Assembly (NCBI RefSeq): GCF_027925525.1
Contig: NZ_BSDJ01000012.1
Span: 62,001 to 126,000, forward strand
Source of the DNA: Paenibacillus tyrphae
GTDB taxonomy: Bacteria; Bacillota; Bacilli; Paenibacillales; NBRC-103111
Direction: 5' to 3'
Length of the DNA: 64,000 bases
Within the stretch, counting starts at the first letter, position 1. Every line of letters starts with the position of its first letter. The notes under the pieces are model-generated. The model did not search any database. It worked only from the letters and a program-made list of their open reading frames with translations, and was not told where the DNA came from. This document shows positions 1 to 9,000 of the stretch, piece by piece. Position numbers and translations under genes: made by a program.

Positions 1-140
1 CGGCGGTTCAAAATATGATGACAGGCGCAGAAATAATTTTCGCCGGAAATCCGGCTTTACCGTGTTCGCCGCTTGCGTCCTTAACTTCATCCCTGACAAA
101 TATATGTAGGAGATTCTACGATTATTCTAGCTATGGCAAG
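1..140. other. Intergenic edge, probable upstream region of the next minus-strand gene
   Basis: No coding region is visible here. Synteny with B. subtilis suggests spoIVA lies just outside the left edge on the minus strand. The minus strand near positions 8-20 has a CATATT-like element resembling a sigma-E -35, but any -10 would fall outside the window, so this is only a suggestion. Confidence 0.3.
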
Positions 141-180
141 AAAAAAACCTCTATCACCTTGGCTAGAAGGTTGATAGAGG
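141..180 (-). terminator. Rho-independent terminator after the yphF-like lipoprotein
   Basis: The arms at 148-160 and 167-180 pair (CCTCTATCA and TTGATAGAGG plus CCTT/AAGG) around a 6-base loop. On the minus strand the hairpin is followed by seven T residues. It lies just past the lipoprotein stop codon. Confidence 0.9.
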
Positions 181-185
181 CTAGA

Positions 186-911
186 TTAGAACGATTCCGG
201 AACGGGAACCGGCTTATTGTCTTTCCACATGTAAGCAAACGAGCGCGCAGGGATGAAATACGATTCCTGAACAAGCAGCGCGCGCAAATCCTGTTTGGCA
301 TCAAGCTTGCTTTGAAGCTGTTTCTTATCGATAAGCCGCATTATTTCAGGCGCATAATCGATGGCGACCTGCCCCGATTCGCTCATCAGGAACGGAAGCT
401 TTACCGAGCGCGTATACATGCTGGTCACTTCCAGAGGCTTCCGATTCAGCTTGGCGTAATCGATGGCGAAAAAGCCGGGAGCGACCGCTTCTCCCGTCGG
501 CAGCGTGCCCGTCTTCGATTTGTAACGATCCACCTCCTGCTGCAGTTCGACCGTCTGCTGGAACGAAGGCAAATCCATCATCTTGACCGTCGGCTTCGTC
601 TCCGCATCGATCAGAACGTAGGTCGCCGTCCCGCCGTTCTCGAACGCATTGGCCGGCACTTCGCTAAGGTAACGCCCTTTCAGCTTTTTGAAATCGATCG
701 GATTTTGTTCATACAGCGGCGTGGTCGCCTCGAAGTTTTTGATTGGCAGCACACCGGTTTTCGCCTTATATTGATCGATCGCGTTCTGAACGACGATCAC
801 ATACTCGCCGCTCGCGATCTGGTTCTCCTTGCGCATCTCCTTCGGATACATGCAGCCGCCGAGCAGCGTGCAGACCAGCAGCAAAGACGCCGCCTGCAGC
901 CAACGCTTCAT
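186..911 (-). CDS. yphF: YphF-type lipoprotein
   Basis: About 241 residues. The N-terminus is a lipoprotein signal: MKRW, a hydrophobic stretch, then LLGGC, so Cys would be lipidated and the protein anchored outside the membrane. The rest is soluble and has no catalytic motif I recognise. The start is taken as the ATG at 911 because a GGAGGAGGA Shine-Dalgarno sits about 6 bases upstream; the ATG at 917 touches it. This ATG overlaps the TGA of the upstream ferredoxin (TGATG), suggesting translational coupling. The place next to gpsA and, by synteny, spoIVA matches B. subtilis yphF. Its function is unknown. Confidence 0.7.
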   Translation of the reverse strand: MKRWLQAASLLLVCTLLGGCMYPKEMRKENQIASGEYVIVVQNAIDQYKAKTGVLPIKNFEATTPLYEQNPIDFKKLKGRYLSEVPANAFENGGTATYVLIDAETKPTVKMMDLPSFQQTVELQQEVDRYKSKTGTLPTGEAVAPGFFAIDYAKLNRKPLEVTSMYTRSVKLPFLMSESGQVAIDYAPEIMRLIDKKQLQSKLDAKQDLRALLVQESYFIPARSFAYMWKDNKPVPVPESF

Positions 912-1252
912 CACCATTCCTCCTCCTGCTTTTCCAACTGCTTTCGTATAGCGCTCTTTAACGGATCCTCCGGCACGAGCACGGTAACAGGCCCGGTGAT
1001 TTTCGCCTGACAAGCGAGACGATAGCCGTCCTGCTGCAAGCCGCCAAGCTTCAGCTCCTCGTTGCGGTTCGGCTCAGCCAGCCCCGTGCCGGCATTCTCC
1101 GTCACGCGAACCTTGCACATCAGACAAGCCGCCTTGCCCCCGCACCGGGTACGGATATGCACGCGGGCGCGCCGTGCCGCGTCCAGAAGCGTCGTGCCGG
1201 GTCTTGCTTCAAACGTTTTGTTGTCAGGTAAAAAAGTGACTTTCGCAGCCAT
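911..1252 (-). CDS. 2Fe-2S ferredoxin (plant type)
   Basis: 113-residue single-domain electron carrier. Cysteines at about 37, 43, 46 and 81 form the C-x5-C-x2-C...C pattern of plant-type 2Fe-2S ferredoxins (the first loop is one residue longer than the usual C-x4-C). A GGAGGG ribosome site lies 5-6 bases before the ATG. The gene is cotranscribed with a nucleotidyltransferase-fold protein and a second ferredoxin upstream, and overlaps the lipoprotein downstream. No reductase or oxygenase partner is adjacent, so its redox partner cannot be named. Confidence 0.85.
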   Translation of the reverse strand: MAAKVTFLPDNKTFEARPGTTLLDAARRARVHIRTRCGGKAACLMCKVRVTENAGTGLAEPNRNEELKLGGLQQDGYRLACQAKITGPVTVLVPEDPLKSAIRKQLEKQEEEW

Positions 1253-1269
1253 ACGCGCCCTCCTTCCGG

Positions 1270-1884
1270 TTACCTAGTCGCTTTCGGGTCGAGCAGCGTA
1301 CGCAGCCTGTCGGAGAGCTCCCCGCTAAAGCGGTTGCGGGCCATCAAATCATCGAGAGCCAGCCTGTGACGCTCCGGCTCCTGGGCTTGGCACACTCTTG
1401 CAATCGCTTCGTAACGGTCCGGGCGGTCCCTCAGTACGTTAAACACCAGTTCGTGGGCCAGCGGCATTAGCCGGACGGTCTTTCCCTCGCTATACGGAAC
1501 AGCAAGCGCATGCGTCCGTGCCAAATACTCCGCTTCCACGCGATATTCGCTGTCCATCGCCCGTACCTCGAAGGCCCCGACCAGCTCCACCTTGACACCG
1601 TTCATCTCATAATGGCTTAGCATCGACCGGTAAATGGGCGTTTCGCTCTCCGTCTGCTCATCAGTCGCGTACCGCCGGAGTGCCATGTGCAAATCCTCCG
1701 CAGCACGCTGGTCAGCGTATAAATCCAAGTCCCGGGGTTGCGCGGCAAGCTGCACGCCTTGCAGCAGCAGTCCGGTGCTGCCGCCGACCAGCCATGTGGA
1801 GTCAGATCCCCGTGTATGTACTTCAAGCTCGAAAAAAATCTCCTTAAGCGGTTCCGGCACCGTGCCAAGTTGTTGAGTATTCAT
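1270..1884 (-). CDS. Nucleotidyltransferase-fold protein
   Basis: 204 residues. WLVGGSTG (31-38) followed by DLDLYAD (52-58) is the GG-S...D-x-D signature of the DNA polymerase beta-like nucleotidyltransferase fold, as in aminoglycoside or lincosamide nucleotidyltransferases and AbiEii-type enzymes. The two Asp would bind metal. The C-terminal half is helical and unassigned. The substrate is unknown: it could be a small-molecule or protein/RNA nucleotidyltransferase. It lies between two ferredoxin genes in one apparent operon, with no toxin or antitoxin partner, which argues against a MNT/HEPN pair. Confidence 0.6.
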   Translation of the reverse strand: MNTQQLGTVPEPLKEIFFELEVHTRGSDSTWLVGGSTGLLLQGVQLAAQPRDLDLYADQRAAEDLHMALRRYATDEQTESETPIYRSMLSHYEMNGVKVELVGAFEVRAMDSEYRVEAEYLARTHALAVPYSEGKTVRLMPLAHELVFNVLRDRPDRYEAIARVCQAQEPERHRLALDDLMARNRFSGELSDRLRTLLDPKATR

Positions 1885-1911
1885 CTTATCATCCTATGCT
1901 AAGCAAAATAG

Positions 1912-2205
1912 TCAAAAATAAGGCTTATGCGCAACCGCGATCGCGCCCTCGCTTTTTACTTTCGCCTGACAGCCTAACCGAAAGCCTTGCTCCAGCTCGT
2001 CCGGCTCCAAATTGTCCAGCTCCTCGTCCGTCGGAGCGTTCAAATGCTCCATGCCCTCGCTTACTTGACAGCGGCAACGGGAGCAAGTGCCCCGCATGCA
2101 GGAGAAACCCCAGTCCACTTCCGCCTTCAGCGCCAAATCCAAGATCGTGAACCCGGTCACCGGTTCAATCGATTTCGTTACTCTGCGTCCTTTTAAAGTT
2201 ATCAT
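1912..2205 (-). CDS. 2Fe-2S ferredoxin (second copy)
   Basis: 97 residues with C36-x4-C41-x2-C44...C79, the plant-type 2Fe-2S pattern, plus an extra Cys at 46. It is only distantly similar to the ferredoxin at 911-1252, so this is not a recent duplication. An AAGGAG ribosome site lies 11 bases before the ATG. Family knowledge supports electron transfer in the cytoplasm; the partner enzyme is not visible here. Confidence 0.85.
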   Translation of the reverse strand: MITLKGRRVTKSIEPVTGFTILDLALKAEVDWGFSCMRGTCSRCRCQVSEGMEHLNAPTDEELDNLEPDELEQGFRLGCQAKVKSEGAIAVAHKPYF

Positions 2206-2220
2206 AAGCTGCCAGACTCC

Positions 2221-2400
2221 TTACAATAGGGATACGACCATATAAATAAAGATCGGGATAAACATCAAGAACGCGACCAACGAAAGCACAAATCGGACAA
2301 TGCCCGTCGTTTTATTTCTCGCAAATGTGATCAACAGCGAAGCGAGAACCATGAGACCGATCGCAATAAAAGATGCCCACATTTTGTCCAACGGCGACAT
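2221..2400 (-). CDS. yphE: DUF2768 small membrane protein (YphE-like)
   Basis: 59 residues with two hydrophobic segments (about 8-26 and 37-58) separated by a short basic loop, so a small two-pass membrane protein. The start at 2400 (MSPLDKMW) is chosen over an upstream in-frame start because it gives the roughly 60-residue length of the DUF2768/YphE family. The Shine-Dalgarno (AGGGG) is weak and distant. The place near gpsA matches B. subtilis yphE. Function unknown. Confidence 0.65.
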   Translation of the reverse strand: MSPLDKMWASFIAIGLMVLASLLITFARNKTTGIVRFVLSLVAFLMFIPIFIYMVVSLL

Positions 2401-2513
2401 AATAAATTTTCCAACCCCTAGCTTGGTAACGTAATTGACTCCATCATAACATAAAAAAAGCATAAGCGCGCTTGACCGGCGGCTCATGCCATAAAACTGT
2501 TAAAAATGTCACC

Positions 2514-2792
2514 TTACTTCTTCATGATCATCTTCATGAGCTGTTCCAAATTGTCCGTGCTCACTTTGCTGCTTTTGATGGCTTGGATCAGCTCGTTTGT
2601 CGTTTGATCCGAAACGGGAACTTTCACAAGGCCCGCAACTTGCTTAATCAGCTGCCGCAGCTGCGTATCGCTCTGCAGCGTGGACGGCTTTACCCCGCTC
2701 GCAAGCTTGTATATATCTTTCTCGGAGACGCTTTTACCGGTTTTTTTCTTAACCACATTGAGCACGTCTTTCGGCATATTTTTATCTGCCAT
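2514..2792 (-). CDS. spoVIF: Stage VI sporulation protein F
   Basis: 92-residue, Lys-rich helical protein (MADKNMPKDVLNVV...) resembling SpoVIF (YjcC), a mother-cell protein needed for proper spore coat assembly in B. subtilis. It is preceded by GAGGAGGG, 6-7 bases before the ATG. A sigma-K-like promoter lies upstream (2834-2861), which fits the late mother-cell expression known for this family. The assignment rests on length, the N-terminal motif and the promoter. Confidence 0.75.
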   Translation of the reverse strand: MADKNMPKDVLNVVKKKTGKSVSEKDIYKLASGVKPSTLQSDTQLRQLIKQVAGLVKVPVSDQTTNELIQAIKSSKVSTDNLEQLMKMIMKK

Positions 2793-2833
2793 CGTTGTCC
2801 CTCCTCAGACTGGTTATGCAATAAAGCCTGAGG

Positions 2834-2861
2834 TAGTATATGTGGAAAAGTTGCCATCGGT
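2834..2861 (-). promoter_or_regulatory. Candidate sigma-K promoter of spoVIF
   Basis: The minus strand reads ACC, a 16-base spacer, then CATATACTA, matching the sigma-K -10 pattern CATAnnnTA with an AC-type -35. It lies about 40 bases upstream of the spoVIF start codon. Confidence 0.45.
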
Positions 2862-2874
2862 ATAGGCGATTGCC

Positions 2875-3924
2875 TTAACGAAGCCATCCGTTTTGAGAAT
2901 CGTCGGCGATTTCTTCGGTTTCGTGGCGGGGTCCCCGTCCCATCAAATGCTCTACGGCCGTTTTCGGGTTTTTCCCGTTAAACAGAACGTGGTACAGCTG
3001 TTCCGTAATCGGCATAGAAATCTCATAGCGGAGGGACAACTGATAGGCGGCCTGCGTCGTTTTGACGCCTTCTACGACCATTCCCATCCGCTGAAGCACT
3101 TCTTCCAGCGAATGTCCCTGCGCAAGCATCGACCCGGCCCGCCAGTTGCGGCTGTGCCTGCTCGTGCACGTAACCACCAAATCTCCGATTCCGGCCAATC
3201 CCGCGAACGTCAACGGACTCGCCCCCATCGCCGTCCCAAGTCTGGCGATTTCGGCCAATCCCCGGGTAAGCAGAGCAGCCTTGGCGTTATCTCCGAAATC
3301 CAGCCCGTCGCTGAGACCTGCGCCGAGCGCGATAATATTTTTAAGCGCGCCGCCAACCTCCACACCAATGACGTCGGGGTTCGTATATACGCGAAAATAG
3401 GAGTTAATCAACAGATCCTGCGCTTGCTCGGCGGCTTCTTTGTCCAGCGAAGCCACGACAACCGTTGTCGGGCATTGCCGGATAACCTCTTCCGCATGGC
3501 TTGGTCCGGATAGTACGACCAGCCGGTTCGAATCGTACGACGGCAGCTCTTCCGCCAACACTTCGCTCATGCGCTTTAAGCTGCCGGCTTCGAATCCTTT
3601 GGTCGCATGGACCAAAAGCGAATCGGAGCTCAAATGCGGCTTAAGCTGACCGGCGATATCCCGCATGGCCGAGGACGGCGCTACAACCACGACGGCTTCC
3701 GCATCTTTCACGGCTTCCTCCATCGAATCGGTCGCCCGAATCCGCGAAGATAACAAAACCTCGGGCAGAAACCGGCTGTTGCGGTGCTCCTCGTTAATTT
3801 CCCGTACCTGATCGCGGTTGCGCGACCACAACAGCACGTCGCGGCCGTTATCCGCCAGTACCGAGGCAATGGCCGTTCCCCAACTTCCCGCTACCAGCAC
3901 GGCAGTTTTACCGGAAACCGGCAT
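2875..3924 (-). CDS. gpsA: NAD(P)H-dependent glycerol-3-phosphate dehydrogenase
   Basis: 349 residues. Reduces dihydroxyacetone phosphate to sn-glycerol-3-phosphate, the backbone for phospholipid synthesis, in the cytoplasm. The N-terminal Rossmann motif GSWGTAIA is at about 13-20, and GGALKN near the middle carries the conserved catalytic Lys. Length is close to the family norm, with a slightly extended charged C-terminus. The ATG at 3924 follows GGAGGTG by 8 bases. plsY lies 24 bases upstream, so substrate supply and first acylation are adjacent. Confidence 0.97.
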   Translation of the reverse strand: MPVSGKTAVLVAGSWGTAIASVLADNGRDVLLWSRNRDQVREINEEHRNSRFLPEVLLSSRIRATDSMEEAVKDAEAVVVVAPSSAMRDIAGQLKPHLSSDSLLVHATKGFEAGSLKRMSEVLAEELPSYDSNRLVVLSGPSHAEEVIRQCPTTVVVASLDKEAAEQAQDLLINSYFRVYTNPDVIGVEVGGALKNIIALGAGLSDGLDFGDNAKAALLTRGLAEIARLGTAMGASPLTFAGLAGIGDLVVTCTSRHSRNWRAGSMLAQGHSLEEVLQRMGMVVEGVKTTQAAYQLSLRYEISMPITEQLYHVLFNGKNPKTAVEHLMGRGPRHETEEIADDSQNGWLR

Positions 3925-3948
3925 GAACGAACACCTCCGTCTATTTCG

Positions 3949-4548
3949 TCAAACTTGTTTTTTGGCACCAAGCTTGTTCTCTTGTCCTTTTAACAGCTTC
4001 ACGATATTGCTCCGATGCTTGACCCAAGCGAATACGAATAGAAGCAGGCTGAGCGCGAAAATCTCCCGGGAATCGACCATAAACCATATTAAGATCGGCA
4101 AAAGTGCGGTAAACAATAGAGATCCCAGAGAAACGTAACGCGTAATAGCAATGGAAACAAAAGCAACAATCCCGGCGATAAGCGCAGGCAGAAAGGCTAG
4201 CGTCGCCATCACTCCGATCGTCGTAGCTATGCCTTTGCCTCCCCGAAACCCAAAAAACACGGGCCAATTATGTCCGACGATGACACTGATCCCCGCGAGC
4301 ACTTCAAACAGCGGATCGCTCCCGCTCAGCCATGTGCCGATCCAGACGGCCGCCACGCCCTTCAATACATCCAAGAGAAGCACTGCGATGCCCGGCCCTT
4401 TGCCGAGCACCCGCAGCGTATTCGTAGCCCCTGCGTTCCCGCTACCGTGTTCACGTATATCGATGCCTTTCAGCACTTTGCCTGCCAAATAACTAAAGCT
4501 GATCGAGCCGAGCAAATAACCGATCAAAAGTGAGAGCAAGTTAGTCAC
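3949..4548 (-). CDS. plsY: Glycerol-3-phosphate acyltransferase PlsY
   Basis: 199-residue multi-pass membrane enzyme that transfers an acyl group from acyl-phosphate to glycerol-3-phosphate, the first step of phosphatidic acid synthesis. Family motifs are clear: GSGNAGATNTLR in the first half and FGFRGGKGIATT in the middle. The start is GTG at 4548 behind GGAGAG. It sits 12 bases after der and 24 before gpsA. Confidence 0.96.
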   Translation of the reverse strand: MTNLLSLLIGYLLGSISFSYLAGKVLKGIDIREHGSGNAGATNTLRVLGKGPGIAVLLLDVLKGVAAVWIGTWLSGSDPLFEVLAGISVIVGHNWPVFFGFRGGKGIATTIGVMATLAFLPALIAGIVAFVSIAITRYVSLGSLLFTALLPILIWFMVDSREIFALSLLLFVFAWVKHRSNIVKLLKGQENKLGAKKQV

Positions 4549-4560
4549 CGCGGTTCTCTC

Positions 4561-5883
4561 CTATTCGTCGTCCGATTTGCGACGCGTGAACATGCGTAGA
4601 GGCGTCCCCTCGAAACCGAACGCGCCGCGAATTTTGTTTTCCAAATATCTCTGATAGGAGAAATGCATCAGCTCTGGATCGTTGACGAAGAAGATGATGG
4701 TCGGAGGCTTGACCGCCACCTGCGTTGCATAATTGATACGCAGCCGTTTCCCTTTATCCGTCGGCGGAGGGTTGATGGCTACAGCATCGGACACGACGTC
4801 GTTCAGCACGTGCGTCGCCACACGCGCCGCATGCTGCTCGGCAACATTGGTCACGACCGGGAACAGCTTATGCAGCCGCTGCTTCGTTTTGGCAGACAAA
4901 TACACGACAGGAGCATAGGTCATAAACAAAAAATGGTCGCGGATTTTCTGAGTGAACTGATGCATCGTTTTGTCGTCTTTTTCCACAATATCCCATTTAT
5001 TCACGACGAAGATCGCCGCCTTGCCAGCCTCGTGCGCATATCCGGCTACGTGCTTATCCTGCTCGATAATGCCTTCCTCGCCATCGATAACGACCAGCAC
5101 GACGTCCGCCCGCTCGATCGCCTTCATAGCGCGCATCACGCTGTACTTCTCCGTCGTCTCGTATACTTTGCCGCGCTTTCGCATCCCCGCCGTATCGATA
5201 ATGACATACTTTTGGCCGTCCTTCTCAAAAGGCGTATCGATCGCATCACGCGTTGTTCCGGCGACATTGCTGACGATGACGCGCTCTTCTCCCAGGATCG
5301 CGTTGACGAGCGACGATTTCCCGACGTTCGGCCGGCCGATCAATGCGACCTTGATCACATCCTCGCCGTACTCTTCCTCGCTCGTGTCCGGAAAATGCTT
5401 GATCACCTCGTCAAGCAGGTCGCCAATTCCCGTGCCGTGAGAGCCGGAGATGCCGACCACGTCGCCGAAGCCGAGGCTGTAGAACTCGTAAATATCGTCC
5501 ATCCGCTTCAGATTGTCCACTTTGTTAACGGCAACGATAACCGGCTTTTTCGCCCGGAACAGCATTTCCGCAACTTCGCTGTCAGCCGGTGTAATGCCTG
5601 CTTTGGCATCCACCATAAACACGATGACGTCCGCTTCCTCAATGGCAAGCTCCGCTTGCATGCGTACGGACTTCATGATCTGATCTTCCCCTTCGATCTC
5701 AATCCCGCCGGTGTCGATGACGCTGAACTCGGTGTCCAGCCACTCCCCCCTGCCGTACAGCCGGTCCCGGGTAACCCCCGGTTTATCTTCCACAATAGCC
5801 AACTTATCGCCGATAATACGGTTAAACACCGTAGATTTGCCCACATTCGGACGGCCGACAATCGCTACGATTGGTCTTGCCAT
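4561..5883 (-). CDS. der: Ribosome-assembly GTPase Der (EngA)
   Basis: 440 residues with two tandem GTPase domains: GRPNVGKS at about 8-15 and again near 180. DTGG/DTAG switch motifs and NKVD/NKWD base-recognition motifs follow in each, then a C-terminal KH-like domain. Essential for 50S subunit maturation. The start at 5883 ([10 protein letters not shown]) is preferred over the ATG at 5892 because the AAGAAGGG site is 10 bases upstream of it and touches the earlier one. It also matches B. subtilis EngA. Confidence 0.97.
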   Translation of the reverse strand: MARPIVAIVGRPNVGKSTVFNRIIGDKLAIVEDKPGVTRDRLYGRGEWLDTEFSVIDTGGIEIEGEDQIMKSVRMQAELAIEEADVIVFMVDAKAGITPADSEVAEMLFRAKKPVIVAVNKVDNLKRMDDIYEFYSLGFGDVVGISGSHGTGIGDLLDEVIKHFPDTSEEEYGEDVIKVALIGRPNVGKSSLVNAILGEERVIVSNVAGTTRDAIDTPFEKDGQKYVIIDTAGMRKRGKVYETTEKYSVMRAMKAIERADVVLVVIDGEEGIIEQDKHVAGYAHEAGKAAIFVVNKWDIVEKDDKTMHQFTQKIRDHFLFMTYAPVVYLSAKTKQRLHKLFPVVTNVAEQHAARVATHVLNDVVSDAVAINPPPTDKGKRLRINYATQVAVKPPTIIFFVNDPELMHFSYQRYLENKIRGAFGFEGTPLRMFTRRKSDDE

Positions 5884-5934
5884 GCACTTCATTCCCTTCT
5901 TCGACTACCGCAATGTTGCTTCATGTGACGTTAT

Positions 5935-5964
5935 GTACAAAGACAAGCCTTATTTCAAGGCTTG
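5935..5964 (-). terminator. Terminator after the YIEGIA operon
   Basis: CAAGCCTT and AAGGCTTG (5944-5951 and 5957-5964) form a perfect 8-bp stem. On the minus strand the tail TCTTTGT is only a weak T-tract. It lies between the small YIEGIA partner gene and der. Confidence 0.5.
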
Positions 5965-6037
5965 CAAGCTCTGATATTATATCAAAATCGAATTCACAAG
6001 TAAATGAACGAAACGTTAGCGGGCAGCCTTCTAACCG

Positions 6038-6220
6038 CTAATGCTTCACCAAAATAACGATTCCGTTCTCCAAATCGTGGGCCGCCGCATCCAAAATTTT
6101 TTCCAGCTTGAAGGCTACTTTCTGCTGATGATTGGTATCGTCTGCAATAAAGATGGGAGCTCCGCCGGCCACCGTTTGCCGGTTTGCTTCCGTAGCCACC
6201 ACCGCCATAATTTGTCCCAT
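6038..6220 (-). CDS. Capping complex subunit for YIEGIA
   Basis: 60 residues (MGQIMAVVATE... ending GIVILVKH). It lies 4 bases downstream of the YIEGIA-family gene and matches the small partner that accompanies it in spore-formers. The name follows existing family naming; the biochemical role is not established here. The start at 6220 has GGGAGG 8 bases upstream, better than the in-frame start at 6256, which would overlap the preceding gene. Confidence 0.75.
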   Translation of the reverse strand: MGQIMAVVATEANRQTVAGGAPIFIADDTNHQQKVAFKLEKILDAAAHDLENGIVILVKH

Positions 6221-6224
6221 AGCT

Positions 6225-7148
6225 CTATCCTCCCGCTTTTCCGCCGGCTTGCACATGCGCTTCGCTCGGCATCCGCACTGCGCTTTCCAGCACCGGCGAG
6301 TTCATCGCGACTTGCCGGGCTTTCTCCGGATCTTGCTCCTGCGGAAGCAGCAGCACAGCCAGCCGCCCGTCATCCATATCCAGCTTGGCCAACGGAACGA
6401 GCGCCGGTTCGCCTTCGTCACGATGGACGCCCATAATCGTTGACACGTCATGCAGCAGCGCCTGCCGCTGTCCCGGGTTAGCCAGGGTGACTCTTGCATT
6501 TTTGTTTTTGGGCACAAGCACAATACCGATCGCTTTTTTCCGGATGATGTTTTGCGTATCGCTTAATCCTACGTTCATGATATAAATGTCGTCTACGAAC
6601 AGATTCGGTCCGTCGAGCCGCACTTGGCCGATGTTTACATTTGCAATGCGGGACAACGTTTTGCCCGTCTTGAACATATTGGTAATCAGAATTGCCGCAA
6701 TGCCGGCCACAATCCCCCAATACCAGGGGAACACGATACCGAAGAACGCCGTGGCAAACGCGGTAAAAATGACTAAATAGTTGCGTCCTTCAAATACCAT
6801 CGCTATTCCTTCGATATAGGTTGCTCCCCGCGGTACCAGCTCCAGGCTGTCGATCTTGCTCAGCGTTTGGCGCTCCATATTGCGGACGTCCCGGAACTGC
6901 TGCGCCGCCATCGCCAAAAACGTCATGGCCGTATAGTTCTTATCCAGCAGCGAAGGGACGGCAACCGAGCCAAGCCCTGCTGCGATGACACCCAAGGAAA
7001 GATGAATGATTTTGCCGTGAGGATAAGTCGGATATTGCCGGTAATCGGTCCGCAGCATCGTCAGCCGGGCCAGCACACCGAACACTACGCCCAATATGAT
7101 TCCTACGGTATATTTTTGCTCCACCAGCCAAGCCCACACGTCGATCAC
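6225..7148 (-). CDS. YIEGIA family membrane protein
   Basis: 307 residues. The signature YIEGIA is present (in TYIEGIAMVFEG). Several hydrophobic segments occupy the N-terminal two-thirds, followed by a soluble C-terminal domain (about 200-307). It is found in spore-formers, and the adjacent small gene encodes its partner. The start is uncertain: GTG at 7148 follows AAGGAAGG by 4 bases and lies 35 bases after the previous stop; GTG at 7139 is the alternative. A longer open frame to 7295 would overlap yphA and is unlikely. Confidence 0.8.
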   Translation of the reverse strand: MIDVWAWLVEQKYTVGIILGVVFGVLARLTMLRTDYRQYPTYPHGKIIHLSLGVIAAGLGSVAVPSLLDKNYTAMTFLAMAAQQFRDVRNMERQTLSKIDSLELVPRGATYIEGIAMVFEGRNYLVIFTAFATAFFGIVFPWYWGIVAGIAAILITNMFKTGKTLSRIANVNIGQVRLDGPNLFVDDIYIMNVGLSDTQNIIRKKAIGIVLVPKNKNARVTLANPGQRQALLHDVSTIMGVHRDEGEPALVPLAKLDMDDGRLAVLLLPQEQDPEKARQVAMNSPVLESAVRMPSEAHVQAGGKAGG

Positions 7149-7182
7149 GTCTCCTTCCTTCTTGGGCAACCGCTTCTGCCAA

Positions 7183-7821
7183 TCAATCGTTCTCGGGCTC
7201 TCTGCCCGACCTAACCATTTGCCGCATACGATTAAATACCAGCTTCGTCCCCGCGACCGTCCCTTCCAGCAGCAGAGAGCAGCCTCGGGCCGCAAAGGCC
7301 GTCAGCCACCATACATCCTGAAATTCCGTTTGCCCCAGCGTCATCGCCATCTGTTCCCGGTGCGCGCAGGCTGACATTACGTCGCCGATCAACAGTCCGA
7401 GCGACAGCCCCGCGATCTGCAGTGGCGGCCACCGCAGCAGAGCCGCAGCCAAAAAACCGACGCTTGCGGCAACGGTCCACTCCGAGCTGAACCAGATGAC
7501 CGCGGGCATCAGATGCAGCGTCTCTCTCATGAAGAAATAAACCGAACCGAGCAGCAGGGCGATGGAAAGTAAATGGAAGCGATACAAAAAGCTCGGCGTG
7601 CGAACCATGACCCAGAGCGAACCAGCCAGCAGCAGCAGCGTGCAGCCGAAAACCCGAATCCCGCCCCAATCTGTGCTCCACCGCATAAACAATATCCAAA
7701 GCATAAAAAAAAGAAGTAGACTCGTAGGAGTAATACCTCTTAATATGACGTTCTTCCAGCCACTGGCGAACAAAATCAGCGCAACGACGATTAGCAATAA
7801 GGACACGTAACCCGCATTCAT
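7183..7821 (-). CDS. yphA: YphA-type membrane protein
   Basis: 212 residues with about six hydrophobic segments. Its length, topology and position between der and fni fit the B. subtilis YphA family. No catalytic motif is visible, and it probably forms an operon with the YIEGIA gene. Function unknown. Confidence 0.6.
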   Translation of the reverse strand: MNAGYVSLLLIVVALILFASGWKNVILRGITPTSLLLFFMLWILFMRWSTDWGGIRVFGCTLLLLAGSLWVMVRTPSFLYRFHLLSIALLLGSVYFFMRETLHLMPAVIWFSSEWTVAASVGFLAAALLRWPPLQIAGLSLGLLIGDVMSACAHREQMAMTLGQTEFQDVWWLTAFAARGCSLLLEGTVAGTKLVFNRMRQMVRSGREPEND

Positions 7822-7893
7822 TCGCTCTCACCCGCAGAAAAAGCTTGTTCCTCTTTTTCCTTAGTATGGCTTTCTTTATTTAGTTTTAGTCAA

Positions 7894-8967
7894 TTACTTA
7901 GCGTAGCCCGATCGCCTTGCGTAGGTGGAGATATCGATTCCCCGAACCGAGCACCACTCTGCCGTTTCCGACGTAATAACGATCGGAAGCTCATGCAGAG
8001 CTTCAATACGGGATGCGCCCAACGCCGTCATCAGCAGCCGGAGCTCTTGATGCCATGACGTGATTTGTCCGATCAGCGCTTCGGTTCCCGATGTTCGCAG
8101 CACTCGCAGCATGGCTCCAGCCATACCGACCGCTGAGGCTCCAAGCGTTAATGCTTTGCAAATCTCAAGCGCGCTTGTAATGCCGCCTGTCGCCACGATC
8201 GCAACGTCCGATCGGTTCAGGCGACGCTTAGCCTCCAATACTTCCAATAGCGCGATGCTGGTCTTGCAGCCCCAATCGTTCAACCAATCCATCGGCAGAT
8301 CACGTCGGGCATTCTCGATTGCGGCGAAATTGGTGCCTCCCGATCCGCCGACATCGATACATCCGACTCCACAGCCAATCAACTTCTCGGCACTCTCCCG
8401 CACCATGCCGAAGCCGACCTCCTTGACGATAACGGGAACGCCCGCCCGTTCGACGATCGTCCGGATCCGCTCCAGCATTCCCCGGAAATCTCTGTCCCCT
8501 TCGGGCATGATCAGCTCCTGCATTACATTCAGGTGGATTTGAAGCCCGTCGGCTTGCAGCATATCCACCGCTCTTAGCGCTTGCTCCAACGTCGCTTCGC
8601 TGCCAAGATTGCCAAATACGATGCCGCGCGGGTTTATCTTTCTTACGATACGGTAGCTTTCAGCCGTCTCCGGGTTTTTGATGGCGGCCATCTGCGAGCC
8701 TACCGCCATGGCAAGTCCCGTCTCTCGAGCGGCAACGGCAAGCTCTCGGTTAATTTCTTCGGTCTCGCGGGCTCCTCCGGTCATGGCATTAATAACAATC
8801 GGCGAGCTCAATAAGAGTTCGCCGATTCGGGTATGCAATGCTATGGATTCCGAAGAAATACCGGGGAGACAATTATGGACCAGCTTGATATCGCGGAACC
8901 CCTGCTCGCCGATTTGCCCGAGCCGGAGCGCATGATGAACATGCTCCATTTTTCGCGGTATGCGCAC
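7894..8967 (-). CDS. fni: Type 2 isopentenyl-diphosphate isomerase
   Basis: 357 residues. FMN- and NADPH-dependent interconversion of isopentenyl and dimethylallyl diphosphate for isoprenoid synthesis. Family segments are conserved: INAMTGG, VGSQMAA, NLGSEAT, QIHLNV and MPEGDR, VIVKEVGFGM, and the FMN phosphate-binding glycines VGGSGGTN. The start is GTG at 8967 with AGAGGA about 8 bases upstream. ypfD lies 33 bases upstream. Confidence 0.95.
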   Translation of the reverse strand: MRIPRKMEHVHHALRLGQIGEQGFRDIKLVHNCLPGISSESIALHTRIGELLLSSPIVINAMTGGARETEEINRELAVAARETGLAMAVGSQMAAIKNPETAESYRIVRKINPRGIVFGNLGSEATLEQALRAVDMLQADGLQIHLNVMQELIMPEGDRDFRGMLERIRTIVERAGVPVIVKEVGFGMVRESAEKLIGCGVGCIDVGGSGGTNFAAIENARRDLPMDWLNDWGCKTSIALLEVLEAKRRLNRSDVAIVATGGITSALEICKALTLGASAVGMAGAMLRVLRTSGTEALIGQITSWHQELRLLMTALGASRIEALHELPIVITSETAEWCSVRGIDISTYARRSGYAK

Positions 8968-9000
8968 CCCTGATTCCTCTTTTCGTCTATAGACAGCGGT

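Noticed and set aside
4663-5928. Long open frame antisense to der
   Set aside because: Shadow of a conserved GTPase; no motifs of its own and no start signals.
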